37,576 nt of DNA from Microcaldota archaeon (GCA_027314465.1 DAHVAU010000004.1:1-37576), one strand, 5' to 3'. Shown: positions 1-8,204, numbered from the stretch's first letter. A program made the numbers and translations. Notes: a model not told the origin generated them from the letters alone.

Positions 1-139
1 TAACTGAATTACTGACACCGACAACATTGGCCGGATTATTTCCGATTAATAGAGGAGTAGTTGCACTTACGAACGAGCTAAGTGTAATAAACATCAGCAA
101 CAGGATAACCCTATTGCCAGTCCTAATGTATTTATCCAT
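1..139 (-). CDS. Partial secreted protein, N-terminal end only
   Basis: The ORF starts at ATG 139 and runs off the left edge after 46 codons. The N-terminus is a clear signal peptide: a short basic start (MDKYIRTGNR), a hydrophobic core (VILLLMFITL) and a small-residue region ending SFVSA before the mature start at about residue 27. A TATA-like element lies about 25 nt upstream (161-170 on the minus strand), which fits a leaderless or short-leader transcript. The mature part is too short to recognise. It is probably exported or surface anchored; its function is unknown. Confidence 0.7.
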   Translation of the reverse strand, partial: MDKYIRTGNRVILLLMFITLSSFVSATTPLLIGNNPANVVGVSNSV

Positions 140-312
140 GAGGTTTTATACAAAGAAAGATTTAAAAACAGTACCAGTATATGCCTAGGTAAAACGTGGC
201 TTCTCGTCGAGGGCAGATGGTCTTAGTCGACAAATTCGAGTCCCTTTCATGCTAAGATTATGTTAGACCGGGATGCGAAATGTTCGCTCTATATATAACC
301 CCAAGCGGAATT
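140..312. other. Intergenic region with minus-strand TATA and possible structured leader
   Basis: No ORF is convincing here. On the minus strand a TATA-like sequence (GGTTATATATAG, 299-290) lies just past the tRNA 3' end and predicts a transcript starting near 266. That transcript would run toward the secreted-protein gene through several complementary segments, such as GTCGA (226-222) with TCGAC. A small hairpin GCGAA/TTCGC sits at 275-287. It could be a long structured 5' leader or a small RNA; no known RNA family was recognised. Confidence 0.3.
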
Positions 313-385
313 TGGGGAGTCCGTGATTTGAACACGGGTCTTGAACTCCCAAAGCTCAAAGCCTACCAAGCTAGCCTAACTCCCC
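313..385 (-). tRNA. tRNA-Pro (UGG anticodon)
   Basis: A complete 73-nt cloverleaf can be folded by eye. The acceptor stem is GGGGAGT/ACTCCCC with discriminator A. The D arm is GGCT-AGCTTGGTA-GGCT. The anticodon stem TGAGC/GTTCA closes loop TTTGGGA, giving anticodon TGG and G37, as expected for proline. The variable loop is AGAC, and the T arm is CCGTG-TTCAAAT-CACGG. There is no intron, and CCA is not encoded, so it must be added by the CCA-adding enzyme. A TATA-like CTAATATAGG lies about 35 nt upstream. Confidence 0.95.
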
Positions 386-438
386 GCTTTTGCAATCAGT
401 ACATTTGAGGACACGCCTATATTAGGCTTGCTTTTGGC

Positions 439-1341
439 TTACTTTGCTTGCTTTTGCTTGCTTTTTGGCCTTCCCTTTCCCGCGCCTGAAGTGAGCTGCT
501 TGTATATCACTACCGGCAGGATTGTGAGCCAGAAGTTGAGGAATGCGCTAACAAGCGAAACGACGATGACGTATGGGGATGAATAGGCGCTGTGCTCTGC
601 CTGCAGCACAGCGGAAGTTGCAGTTGCATTGGCTGACGCGCCTACTGCAGCATGCGCGGCTATAGATGATGCGATTATGCCAGATATCCACGGGATCTCT
701 ATTATGCCAACTATAACCCACAATATTATGGCCACTATCAGATACGACAGGAAGATGTACCACCAGCTGCCCTGAGTCGCATCCCAGCTCAGCCTGAGCG
801 AGTCTATAGGGCCCTTGCCTGATACAACCAGTGGCATTGATACTGAGATTCTTATCGCCACGTACGCCACGCCTATGAAGTAGAGTATAAACAGTATGGC
901 AAGAAACGGCACCACGGCTGAGAGCACTGCAAGTACCGCTGCCGGTATGCTTATGCCTATACCTATCAGTATCAGAAGCGCCAGCGCGTAGATGTACCTT
1001 CCCAAGGCGCGCGACATTGACTGCGACGCGCCCTTCTTGCGGCCGTAGAACGCGCGCGTCATTATAGTTAGCATGAAGAACAGCGATAGCAGGCCTGCGA
1101 GTAGGTCTATTGTGAAGACCTTCCCCACTATGTCAAGTATGATTAGCACGACTCTATGAGGCGCGCTGGAAGCGGCCAGGCTTGACTGTATTGAGCTGAT
1201 GCTGGAGAGCACAGTGGTAGCCGATATGTATGCTATTGCAGATGTTATTATAGCGAATATTATTGCCAGAACAAGCAGTGTGCTGTCCTTGAACAGAAGA
1301 AGTATGGAGTCATGCACAGTTTCTCCTATATTGCCAGCCAT
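439..1341 (-). CDS. Polytopic membrane protein, DUF7847-like
   Basis: About 300 residues with roughly six hydrophobic segments and a basic C-terminal tail (GKGRPKSKQKQAK). The central loop before a TM pair reads SLRLSWDATQGSWW, matching the pattern SLRLVLHEPQYFI in the 245-aa protein at 30562-31299, so the two look like distant paralogs of the DUF7847/GPDPase-membrane-domain type. The ORF is open to an ATG at 1392, but a TATA box (TTTATATA, 1384-1377) lies inside that extension, so ATG 1341 with a leader of about 12 nt is preferred. No catalytic residues are seen. Its function is unknown; members of this group are usually uncharacterised integral membrane proteins. Confidence 0.75.
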   Translation of the reverse strand: MAGNIGETVHDSILLLFKDSTLLVLAIIFAIITSAIAYISATTVLSSISSIQSSLAASSAPHRVVLIILDIVGKVFTIDLLAGLLSLFFMLTIMTRAFYGRKKGASQSMSRALGRYIYALALLILIGIGISIPAAVLAVLSAVVPFLAILFILYFIGVAYVAIRISVSMPLVVSGKGPIDSLRLSWDATQGSWWYIFLSYLIVAIILWVIVGIIEIPWISGIIASSIAAHAAVGASANATATSAVLQAEHSAYSSPYVIVVSLVSAFLNFWLTILPVVIYKQLTSGAGKGRPKSKQKQAK

Positions 1342-1374
1342 ATAGCATGCACCGCATAGTATGGTGCTGGGGAA

Positions 1375-1386
1375 GATATATAAAGG
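1375..1386 (-). promoter_or_regulatory. TATA box of the DUF7847-like gene
   Basis: Minus-strand CCTTTATATATC lies about 36 nt before ATG 1341, predicting a start of transcription near 1353. It also shows that the longer reading from 1392 is not used. Confidence 0.6.
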
Positions 1387-1430
1387 CGGCATTTCAGTAC
1401 GCCGTTTGGATTATCGCCTGGCGGCAAAGC

Positions 1431-2327
1431 CTACTGCTTCTTTTTCTTCTTGCCCGGCATCCTGCCCTTCGGCTTTGGTATCTTGAGGCCGGGGAACATG
1501 TCCATTAGCGTGTCAGGGCTCACCTCAAGGTCCACCTTTATGTTCTGCAGCATCCTTGCAAACAGGTATACGACTGCCGCAGCCCTGATCGACCGGTCTT
1601 GCGCTGCGGCATCGATCCTGCCCTTGGTATCTGCAGAGCACAGCGCCTGAACTATCTTCTCTATGTTGGCTGCGCTCTTTCTCATGGTGCCGGTTATCTG
1701 CGATGCGTATTCGTCAAGCGCCTCAGTATCTACCCCAAGTACCTGAGGGGCCTTCCTGTCTGTGGCTAGGCGTATTGATGAGAGATGAGCGGACACTTCC
1801 TCAGGCTTAGTGGCGCCGGATATTGAGAGCTTTTTTACCGATATCCACTCGCCGTACTTGGCCATGAAAGAGATTCCCTCTGACTGCGGCTGAGCGATCT
1901 GGGAAGCCTTCTTAGGCTGCGCGATCTGGGCTGCGCTGTCCTTAGACAGGTACCACTGCAGACCCAGACGCCTTAGGGCTGACCTGAAGATATATGCCTT
2001 TGCGAACGGCCTGAGTTCCTCCCTGGCAGATGAGGCAGCGTTTATGCTCTGCTCGGCTTGCTGCGATCCCAGGGCCTTGTACACTGCAGGTATTGAGGAA
2101 TAGTCGTTCTTCTTAAGGTCCTTTGTAATTGATGCTGAGCAGGAATCAAGCAGCTTGGTTTCTATTCCCAGTACCTCGAACGCCTTCTCAGCAACCTCCT
2201 CACGTATGGACACGAGGTATGATGCTATCTCCCTTGGCGTAGTCGAGCTTCCTATCTCAAGGCTGCTGGCTGCACTCCAGTTCTTGTATCTGGCCAGGAA
2301 ATCTATCGAGTCTGGGCTCTGTGCCAT
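1431..2327 (-). CDS. Duplicated-domain protein, DUF2666-like
   Basis: A 298-aa soluble, mostly helical protein built of two homologous halves. Half 1 starts SIDFLARYKNW (residues 7-17) and half 2 starts GISFMAKYGEW (151-161). Later matching blocks are SIREEVAEKAFEVLGIET and SIRLATDRKAPQVLGVDT. The halves are joined by a linker with IAQP twice. The C-terminus is a lysine tail (GRMPGKKKKKQ). The pattern recalls the archaeal DUF2666 family, which is also repeat-containing; this family name is from memory. A Shine-Dalgarno GGTG lies 7 nt before the ATG. It is the last gene of the L40e/winged-helix operon. Its function is unknown; the setting suggests a role near translation. Confidence 0.75.
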   Translation of the reverse strand: MAQSPDSIDFLARYKNWSAASSLEIGSSTTPREIASYLVSIREEVAEKAFEVLGIETKLLDSCSASITKDLKKNDYSSIPAVYKALGSQQAEQSINAASSAREELRPFAKAYIFRSALRRLGLQWYLSKDSAAQIAQPKKASQIAQPQSEGISFMAKYGEWISVKKLSISGATKPEEVSAHLSSIRLATDRKAPQVLGVDTEALDEYASQITGTMRKSAANIEKIVQALCSADTKGRIDAAAQDRSIRAAAVVYLFARMLQNIKVDLEVSPDTLMDMFPGLKIPKPKGRMPGKKKKKQ

Positions 2328-2353
2328 GCGCTACACCCAACATTATGCAGCGA

Positions 2354-2575
2354 CTAGGCGGCAGGAACTACGTAGTATCCAGAGGCCTTCTCCCTTGCCA
2401 CTCTCTTTATGACACTCTTTTGCAGAAGTGTGACAAGCGCGTTGTTCACCATGCTCTTTGGCCTGTTGCACTTCTTGGCTATGTCATCAGCTGTCTTCTT
2501 CTTCTCGTCACTTGTGGCACCCAGGTCCTTCATCGCCTGGACTACAAGGCTCTCTATCGGGTTCAGATCTACCAT
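2354..2575 (-). CDS. Small winged-helix DNA-binding protein
   Basis: About 73 residues containing a single winged-helix fold. Helices carry DEKKKTADDIAKKCN and PKSMVNNALVTLLQKSVI, followed by a wing (KRVAREKASGYYVVPAA). ATG 2575 is preferred because GAGTGA lies 7 nt upstream; an in-frame GTG at 2584 would add three residues. It sits 23 nt after L40e in the same operon. It is probably a small transcription regulator or a nucleic-acid adaptor; its target is unknown. Confidence 0.75.
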   Translation of the reverse strand: MVDLNPIESLVVQAMKDLGATSDEKKKTADDIAKKCNRPKSMVNNALVTLLQKSVIKRVAREKASGYYVVPAA

Positions 2576-2598
2576 TGCGATCACTCAGCATTAGCTAG

Positions 2599-2751
2599 TT
2601 ATTTCTTGACTCTCTTATCCTTCCTCTTTGCCCTGAGGTACCTGCAGCCGCACTTCCTGCACTTCTCTACTCCGACCTTGTTCCTGGACTTGCATCTCCT
2701 GCAGATTACCATCCTGCCGAGTACCTCGTCTGCCAGCGGAAACTTTCCCAT
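2599..2751 (-). CDS. rpl40e: 50S ribosomal protein L40e
   Basis: About 50 residues. Four cysteines in CRRC (X10) CRKC form the single zinc ribbon typical of L40e, followed by the basic tail RYLRAKRKDKRVKK; the N-terminus MGKFPLADEVLGRMVI also fits the family. ATG 2751 is chosen because a Shine-Dalgarno AGGTG ends 8 nt before it. ATG 2757 would place the same motif too close, and the further upstream extension overlaps promoter-like AT-rich DNA. It heads a three-gene operon and is divergent from cdc48. Confidence 0.9.
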   Translation of the reverse strand: MGKFPLADEVLGRMVICRRCKSRNKVGVEKCRKCGCRYLRAKRKDKRVKK

Positions 2752-2914
2752 TCTCATGACACCTAAATTCAGGGTATTAGATATAGCGTAAGTATTGTAC
2801 AAAGGTATTATAAGCATTAACGCAGATAAACCTATAGAGCTAATCTATACGTTAGCCTTGGCGAAGAACCTTTATAACCTTTGCCATTTTCATCTAATAT
2901 ACGCTGGTTGTATT
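2752..2914. promoter_or_regulatory. Divergent promoter region, L40e / cdc48
   Basis: For cdc48, TTTATAAC at 2871-2878 lies about 37 nt before ATG 2915. For L40e, minus-strand GCTATATCTAATA (2787-2775) lies about 25-35 nt before ATG 2751. Between them, GCTAA/TTAGC (2838-2855) forms a short inverted repeat that could be an operator. Confidence 0.5.
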
Positions 2915-5074
2915 ATGTCAAATTCTATGGAGCTTACAGTGGCAGATGCGCTTGTGACCGACTCGGGGCGCAGCATTGCCAGGATAGACTCCAAGTCAAG
3001 AACTGCCCTTGGGATAAACACTGGGGACATAATAGAGATAAAAGGCAGGCTCAAGGCCACAGCCGCAGTCGCATGGCAGGCGCACCCTAGCGACGAGGGC
3101 CTTGGCTTCATAAGAATAGATGGTTATCTGAGGCAGAACCTTGGAGTAGGCATAGGGGACAAGGTATTCATATCAAAGGCGGCAGTTAAGGATGCGGAGC
3201 GTGTCGTGATTGCTCCGCCCCCAGGGCAGAAGCCGCCGCTATCCCCAGACTTCACTGAGTATGCAAAGCGAAGGCTCGATGGAAGGCCCCTTGCAAAGGG
3301 GGACTCGGTTCCAATACCGATGTTTGGCATAGTGTTCAACTTCATAGTCATACAGGTCGTTCCTCACGGTATAGTGAAGGTTGCCAGTACAACCAACTTC
3401 ATAGTGCGCCCGGAGCCTGTGCCGGAGTCTGCAGTAAAGATAGGGGACGTGCACTACGAGGACATAGGAGGCCTTGACGATGCGAAGCAGAAGATAAGGG
3501 AGATGGTAGAGCTGCCTATACGTAGGCCTGAACTGTTCGAGGCTCTTGGCATAGAGCCGCCCAGGGGAGTGCTTCTGTACGGCTCGCCTGGCACCGGAAA
3601 GACGCTGCTTGCAAAGGCTGTCGCAAACGAGAGCGATGCCAACTTCATATCGATATCAGGCCCTGAGCTTGTGAGCAAGTTCGTAGGAGAGAGCGAGGAG
3701 AGGCTAAGGGAGATATTCAAGCAGGCAGCAGAGAAGGCCCCTACCATCATATTCATGGATGAGATAGACGCCATAGCCCCGAGAAGGGACGAGTCCACCA
3801 ACGAGGTGGAGAAGAGGATGGTCTCGCAGCTGCTCACGCTAATGGACGGAATGAATACTCGCGGCCAGGTGATAGTGCTTGGAGCCACGAACCGCCCAGA
3901 CTCGATAGACCCTGCATTGCGCAGGCCGGGGAGGTTCGACAGGGAGATAGAGATAGGCGTGCCCAGCAGGGAGGCGCGTAAGACCATACTGCAGATACAC
4001 ACACGAAACGTTCCGCTCAAGGACGATGTCAAACTCGAGGAGCTGGCAAGCATGACCCACGGATATACGGGCGCGGACCTTGCCGCTCTTGTAAGAGAGG
4101 CCGCAATGTCAAAGCTAAGGGAGGAGATTCCCGGACTTGACTACTCGCAGCCGATACCCAGCAACAAGCTTCTTAGCCTAAAGGTGTCCATGAACAACTT
4201 CATAGACGCAATGAGGAACATCCAGCCCAGCGCACTAAGGGAGGTATTCGTGGAGAGGCCAAATGTGCACTGGAGCGACATAGGCGCGCTTGACAAGGTA
4301 AAGGACGAGCTAAGGGAGTCCATAGAGCTGCCGATAAAAAGCCCGGAGTCGTTCGAGAAGATGGGCATAAGGCCAGTGAAGGGCCTATTGCTTGTTGGCC
4401 CTCCTGGAGTCGGAAAGACGCTGCTTGCAAAGGCCGTTGCTACAGAGCGTGAGTCGAACTTCATATCGATAAACGGGCCCGAGGTTCTAAGCAAGTACGT
4501 CGGAGACAGCGAGAAGACAGTGCGGGAGATATTCAGGAAGGCAAGGCTCGCTGCGCCATGCATAATATTCATTGATGAGATTGATTCTATAACTAATGCC
4601 AGAGGGACTCCTGATGATGTAGGAAACAGGGTCTCGCAGCGCGTGGTGGACACACTTCTAACAGAGATGGACGGACTCAAGGAGCTCAAGAACGTTGTAG
4701 TGCTTGCCGCAACTAACCGCCCTGAAGACATGGATCCTGCGCGGCTAAGGCCTGGGAGGTTCGACAAGATAATAGAGATCCCTATGCCTGACTACGAGGC
4801 AAGACTCAAGATATTCGGGATACACACAAGGCGCATGCCTCTTGACAAGGACGTGAGCAGGGAGCAGCTGGCGGAGATGACTGACAATTACACTGGAGCG
4901 GAGATAGAGAACCTGTGCAGGGAGGCAGGCATGAATGCCATACGCCACAGCAAGAACATTGTGAGCATGGCCGACTTCAAGCACGCGATGGAAGAAGTCA
5001 AGCCTGCGGTGCCAAAGGAGGTGGCTGAGAGGATAAGCAGGTTCAAGGAGGAGCCCCAGAGCATGTACAGGTAG
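2915..5074 (+). CDS. cdc48: Cdc48/VAT family AAA+ ATPase
   Basis: A 719-aa hexameric unfoldase. It has an N-terminal substrate-recruitment domain (about 1-175) and two AAA+ domains. D1 has Walker A GSPGTGKT (223-230; the usual second residue is Pro) and Walker B IIFMDEIDAI. D2 has Walker A GPPGVGKT at about 500 and Walker B IIFIDEIDSI. The protein ends QSMYR, a hydrophobic-Tyr-X tail of the type that docks ATPases onto the 20S proteasome. ATG 2915 is chosen because the 40-residue upstream extension covers the TATA box at 2871-2878. It is followed after 20 nt by S6e. The likely role is ATP-driven unfolding and delivery of proteins for degradation. Confidence 0.97.
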   Translation: MSNSMELTVADALVTDSGRSIARIDSKSRTALGINTGDIIEIKGRLKATAAVAWQAHPSDEGLGFIRIDGYLRQNLGVGIGDKVFISKAAVKDAERVVIAPPPGQKPPLSPDFTEYAKRRLDGRPLAKGDSVPIPMFGIVFNFIVIQVVPHGIVKVASTTNFIVRPEPVPESAVKIGDVHYEDIGGLDDAKQKIREMVELPIRRPELFEALGIEPPRGVLLYGSPGTGKTLLAKAVANESDANFISISGPELVSKFVGESEERLREIFKQAAEKAPTIIFMDEIDAIAPRRDESTNEVEKRMVSQLLTLMDGMNTRGQVIVLGATNRPDSIDPALRRPGRFDREIEIGVPSREARKTILQIHTRNVPLKDDVKLEELASMTHGYTGADLAALVREAAMSKLREEIPGLDYSQPIPSNKLLSLKVSMNNFIDAMRNIQPSALREVFVERPNVHWSDIGALDKVKDELRESIELPIKSPESFEKMGIRPVKGLLLVGPPGVGKTLLAKAVATERESNFISINGPEVLSKYVGDSEKTVREIFRKARLAAPCIIFIDEIDSITNARGTPDDVGNRVSQRVVDTLLTEMDGLKELKNVVVLAATNRPEDMDPARLRPGRFDKIIEIPMPDYEARLKIFGIHTRRMPLDKDVSREQLAEMTDNYTGAEIENLCREAGMNAIRHSKNIVSMADFKHAMEEVKPAVPKEVAERISRFKEEPQSMYR

Positions 5075-5094
5075 GCGTAACGTTTAGTGGTTTT

Positions 5095-5481
5095 ATGAAA
5101 CTAGTATATTCTGACAAGAAGACAGGCAAGACAGGGCAGGTAGACATAGCCAAGGACAGGGAGAACCTTGTCGTTGGACGATCGATGGGCGAGACCATAG
5201 ACGGCAGCGTAGGCGGGCTCGATGGGTTCAAGCTGCTGATAACCGGCCTGAGTGACAGCGCGGGCGCGCCGTCAAGGCCTGAGATAGAGGGCACCAGGAA
5301 GGCAAGGCCGCTCATAGGCAGCGGGCCCGGGATGAGGCACCCGAAGAAGGGTTTCAGGGCCAGGAGGTCTGTGCGCGGATCGACGGTGAGCTCTGATACT
5401 GCGCAGGTCAACACAGTGATAACAGAATACGGCGCAAAGCCCGCGGAGGAGCTGTTCAGGCCCAAGGAGAAGAAGGAGTAA
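5095..5481 (+). CDS. rps6e: 30S ribosomal protein S6e
   Basis: 128 residues. It matches archaeal S6e from the start (MKLVYSDKKTGKTGQVDI) through the family core GGLDGFKLLITGLSDSAGAP and the basic block RHPKKGFRARRSVRGSTVS. It is a small-subunit rRNA-binding protein. It lies 20 nt after cdc48 with no obvious own promoter, so it is probably cotranscribed. S6e next to aIF2-gamma is a common archaeal arrangement; here a NUDIX gene is inserted between them. Confidence 0.93.
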   Translation: MKLVYSDKKTGKTGQVDIAKDRENLVVGRSMGETIDGSVGGLDGFKLLITGLSDSAGAPSRPEIEGTRKARPLIGSGPGMRHPKKGFRARRSVRGSTVSSDTAQVNTVITEYGAKPAEELFRPKEKKE

Positions 5482-5483
5482 TA

Positions 5484-5924
5484 TTGACTAGTTCCCTGAA
5501 AAGACGCCAGGCATACCCGGAAGTCGCGGTCGGCACGTTCATAATGAACAGGAAGGGGGAGCTGCTGCTCGTATCCTCATACAAGTGGCCTGGAGTTTAT
5601 GCCGTCGCAGGCGGCCACGTTGAGCTCGGGGAGAGCATCGCAGAGGCCGCTGAGCGCGAGGCGCTTGAGGAGACTGGGCTTAAGGTGAGGTTCAGGCGCA
5701 TAATAAACATGCAGGAAGCAATATACCCCAGGGGATTTGTGACGAAAAGGCACTTCATATTCATTGACGTTGTATGCGACGCAATTACAACGAAGGTGAG
5801 GCTCGATGGTAATGAACTGCAGGGCTACAGGTGGATAAAGCCGCGTGCTGCGCTCAGGCTAAGGTTAAATACTTATACGCGAAAAGCAATACAGGACATA
5901 CTGAAAGGCAAGAGGATAGTCTGA
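5484..5924 (+). CDS. NUDIX family hydrolase
   Basis: 146 residues. The complete NUDIX box is visible (G-HVELG-E, seven residues, REALEETGL; about residues 44-66), so the metal-binding glutamates REXXEE are intact. NUDIX enzymes hydrolyse a nucleoside diphosphate linked to another moiety; the substrate here is unknown. The start is TTG 5484: AAGGAG lies about 5 nt upstream, there is only a 2-nt gap to the S6e stop, and the first internal ATG would remove the first beta strand. It ends 5 nt before the aIF2-gamma ATG, so it is in the same operon. Confidence 0.88.
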   Translation: MTSSLKRRQAYPEVAVGTFIMNRKGELLLVSSYKWPGVYAVAGGHVELGESIAEAAEREALEETGLKVRFRRIINMQEAIYPRGFVTKRHFIFIDVVCDAITTKVRLDGNELQGYRWIKPRAALRLRLNTYTRKAIQDILKGKRIV

Positions 5925-5929
5925 TACAC

Positions 5930-7141
5930 ATGCTTAAGCAGAGCGAATTCAACATAGGCACACTGGGTCACGTGGACCACGGCAAGACCACGCTTACTTC
6001 GGCGATAACCCACCAGTGGACTGACACGCATAGCGAGAGCGTGAAGCGAAGCATGACCATAAAGCTCGGCTACGCTGACGCAACTATAAGCAGGTGCGAT
6101 GCCAAGGACGGAACCATTACGTACACTACTGCCGACGCATGCCCCGATGGCTCAAAGCCCGTGCCTGTCAGGAAGATATCGCTGCTCGACTCGCCGGGGC
6201 ACGAAACGCTCATGGCCACTGCCATAGCCAGATCGAGCATAATAGACGCAGCCATGTTCGTTATCTCGGCAGCGGAGCCGTGCCCCATGCCCCAGACAAG
6301 AGAGCACCTGATGATCATCAATGCACTTGACATAACCAACGTTGTCGTGGTGCAGACCAAGATAGACATAATAGGGATGGAGAAGGCAAAGGCGCACTAC
6401 GCGCAGATAAGGCAGTTCCTTAAGGGCAGCAAGATAGAGAATGCGCCCATAGTGCCGGTCATGGCGAACAAGAACGTCAATATCGATGCAGTCCTCGAAG
6501 AGATAATAAAGCTCAAGATGCCTGAGAGGGACACTAAGTCAGACCCCATAATGTACGTTGCAAGGTCGTTCGACGTGAACAGACCTGGAAGCGCCATAAA
6601 GGACCTCAATGGCGGAGTCATAGGCGGATCGATAATAAGGGGCAAGCTGAAGATAGGCGACGAGATCGAGATAAGGCCCGGGCTGAACACTGCCAAGGAC
6701 AAGTCCAAGAGAGAGGCTTACGAACCGATATTCACAAAAGTTGAGAGCCTGTCTGCAGGGCAGGATCATCTTGACGAGGCAGTTGCAGGAGGGCTCATAG
6801 CCATAGGCACTGACGTGGATCCGGCATTCACCAAGGCTGACGGCCTTGTTGGACAGGTGCTTGGCCTTGCAGGCAAGCTTCCGGAGCCCATCCAGTCAGC
6901 TGAGCTACACTATGTATCGCTCAACAGAAGCGACATACCTAAGGCAGCTTTCAGGGATGGAGAGCCTGTGCTTCTGGGAGTTGGAACTGGCACGGTAGTA
7001 GGATATGTCAAGAGGGCCAGGAAGGACAGGGTACAGGTTGACTTCAAGCACACAGTGTGCATTGACAGAGCTGCAAAGATATCGCTTCTAAGGAACTTTG
7101 CACAGCGATGGAGGCTCTCAGGCTTTTGCACTCTGCGCTGA
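5930..7141 (+). CDS. eif2g: Translation initiation factor aIF2 subunit gamma
   Basis: About 403 residues. This GTPase forms the core of aIF2 and carries Met-tRNAi to the ribosome. Motifs: G1 GHVDHGKT (13-20), G3 DSPGH (87-91), G4-position QTKID, and the C-terminal signature FAQRWRL. Start ATG 5930 is chosen because the upstream extension overlaps the NUDIX gene and lies outside the fold. Oddity: the zinc knuckle between switches 1 and 2, normally two CXXC pairs, keeps only two cysteines here (C56 and C71), so zinc binding is probably lost. The gene is convergent with the DHH gene. Confidence 0.95.
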   Translation: MLKQSEFNIGTLGHVDHGKTTLTSAITHQWTDTHSESVKRSMTIKLGYADATISRCDAKDGTITYTTADACPDGSKPVPVRKISLLDSPGHETLMATAIARSSIIDAAMFVISAAEPCPMPQTREHLMIINALDITNVVVVQTKIDIIGMEKAKAHYAQIRQFLKGSKIENAPIVPVMANKNVNIDAVLEEIIKLKMPERDTKSDPIMYVARSFDVNRPGSAIKDLNGGVIGGSIIRGKLKIGDEIEIRPGLNTAKDKSKREAYEPIFTKVESLSAGQDHLDEAVAGGLIAIGTDVDPAFTKADGLVGQVLGLAGKLPEPIQSAELHYVSLNRSDIPKAAFRDGEPVLLGVGTGTVVGYVKRARKDRVQVDFKHTVCIDRAAKISLLRNFAQRWRLSGFCTLR

Positions 7142-7142
7142 T

Positions 7143-7165
7143 CCCTGATCAGGGCCTTTCTATTT
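7143..7165. terminator. Possible bidirectional terminator
   Basis: A perfect 12-bp palindrome CCCTGATCAGGG (7143-7154) is followed by CCTTTCTATTT, between the converging aIF2-gamma and DHH genes. The hairpin can pair only four base pairs around GATC, so the T-rich tract may be the real signal. Confidence 0.35.
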
Positions 7166-8140
7166 AACGAGCTGCTCGATCTTTACCTGTATGAAGTCTG
7201 CCAGTCTCCTTTTCTGGGCCGCTGTGCGCAGCTTGCCGAACCTCTTGTCCACGTTGAATCCGGAGGCGTGAGGATGGCCTCCGCCTCCAAGGGCGCTGGC
7301 AAGACGGGATATATCTCCGTCCTCGCACCTTAAGTGGCCGCGCATGTTTGAAGTATTGATGTATATCCCTATCTCCTTGCCGCTGCGCTCCATGAGCGAT
7401 ACGCATCCTGCAGTGGACTGCACGTAGCTTGAGAAGCCTATCGCTGCCCTTGGATAGAGAAGCATTGACTTCACCATGCCATCTATGCGCCTGTCATTTA
7501 ACCTCTTGAATCTCTGTGCATCGTCCCTTACGGCTTTGTCATACAGCCTTCCAGAGCTTATTACATCGGCAAGATGGCGCAGCCTGGCAGTCATCCTCTC
7601 CCTTGACTTGAGTATGCCGTAGGAGGTTATGCTTAGGGCGTACGTACCCACGGTCTTGTAATCCTTGCTCGACTTGGGAGTTATGTTGAAGTCTGAGTAG
7701 TGTACAAGCCTGACGAACTGCCTTGTGAACCTGTCCTTGAAGCCAAGCTCCCTGTAGGTTATCTCTGTTGCGCAGAAACGCTCGTTCTCCCCTACCACTG
7801 CTAGCTCGCAGAGGGGAGTAAGCTCGTCTATTGCACGCTTGGGCCAGGGGTGGTGATCAAGCCATATTACCTTTCCCCCACCCTTTAGCACAGATTCCAG
7901 AATGTGCCTGTAGCCTTCTATGAGCGACTCGTTGGTACCAAGATCCGCAAGGAACAGCGTGATTGCTGACTTATACAGCGGCCTTAGCCTGCTGTCCACG
8001 TATTCCAGTGAACTTTTTGAATAGTCTGAGAAGAAGAGCCTTTTGAGCGGCACAGCGTACTTTCTGCGTATCAGCGCGGCGCTCCCTACACCGTCTATGT
8101 CGCTGGCATGCGATATCACGCATATGTTCTCCATCATCAT
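7160..8140 (-). CDS. DHH family phosphoesterase (RecJ/NrnA-like)
   Basis: 326 residues. N-terminal DHH domain: SHASDIDG (10-16, metal ligands), ADLG (65-68) and the signature DHH in LDHHPW (94-99). C-terminal DHHA1 substrate-binding motif GGGGHPHASGF. The family contains manganese-dependent exonucleases and nanoRNases or cyclic-dinucleotide hydrolases; domain order and length fit the archaeal RecJ-like/NrnA group but do not fix the substrate. Three ATGs in a row open the gene. Minus-strand TTTAAG (8165-8160) lies about 20-25 nt upstream, suggesting a leaderless message. Confidence 0.9.
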   Translation of the reverse strand: MMMENICVISHASDIDGVGSAALIRRKYAVPLKRLFFSDYSKSSLEYVDSRLRPLYKSAITLFLADLGTNESLIEGYRHILESVLKGGGKVIWLDHHPWPKRAIDELTPLCELAVVGENERFCATEITYRELGFKDRFTRQFVRLVHYSDFNITPKSSKDYKTVGTYALSITSYGILKSRERMTARLRHLADVISSGRLYDKAVRDDAQRFKRLNDRRIDGMVKSMLLYPRAAIGFSSYVQSTAGCVSLMERSGKEIGIYINTSNMRGHLRCEDGDISRLASALGGGGHPHASGFNVDKRFGKLRTAAQKRRLADFIQVKIEQLVK

Positions 8141-8204
8141 GACCTAATTGCCGCATAATGCTTAAATGCCTGAGCCTGAGGCTGAGGCTGAGGAGGGAAA
8201 CATA

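Noticed and set aside
200..250. Possible second tRNA, suggested by a T-loop-like TTCGAGT near 234-240
   Set aside because: The five bases on each side cannot pair and no acceptor or anticodon stem can be built.
3454..4053. Long antisense ORF (199 codons) in cdc48
   Set aside because: It is a shadow of cdc48 codon bias: serine- and leucine-rich, no motif, no promoter. The same holds for the 208-codon antisense ORF at 4141-4767.
8170..8194. Possible CRISPR-like or VNTR repeat (GAGGCT units)
   Set aside because: There are only about three imperfect 6-nt units, far too short for a repeat array of either kind.
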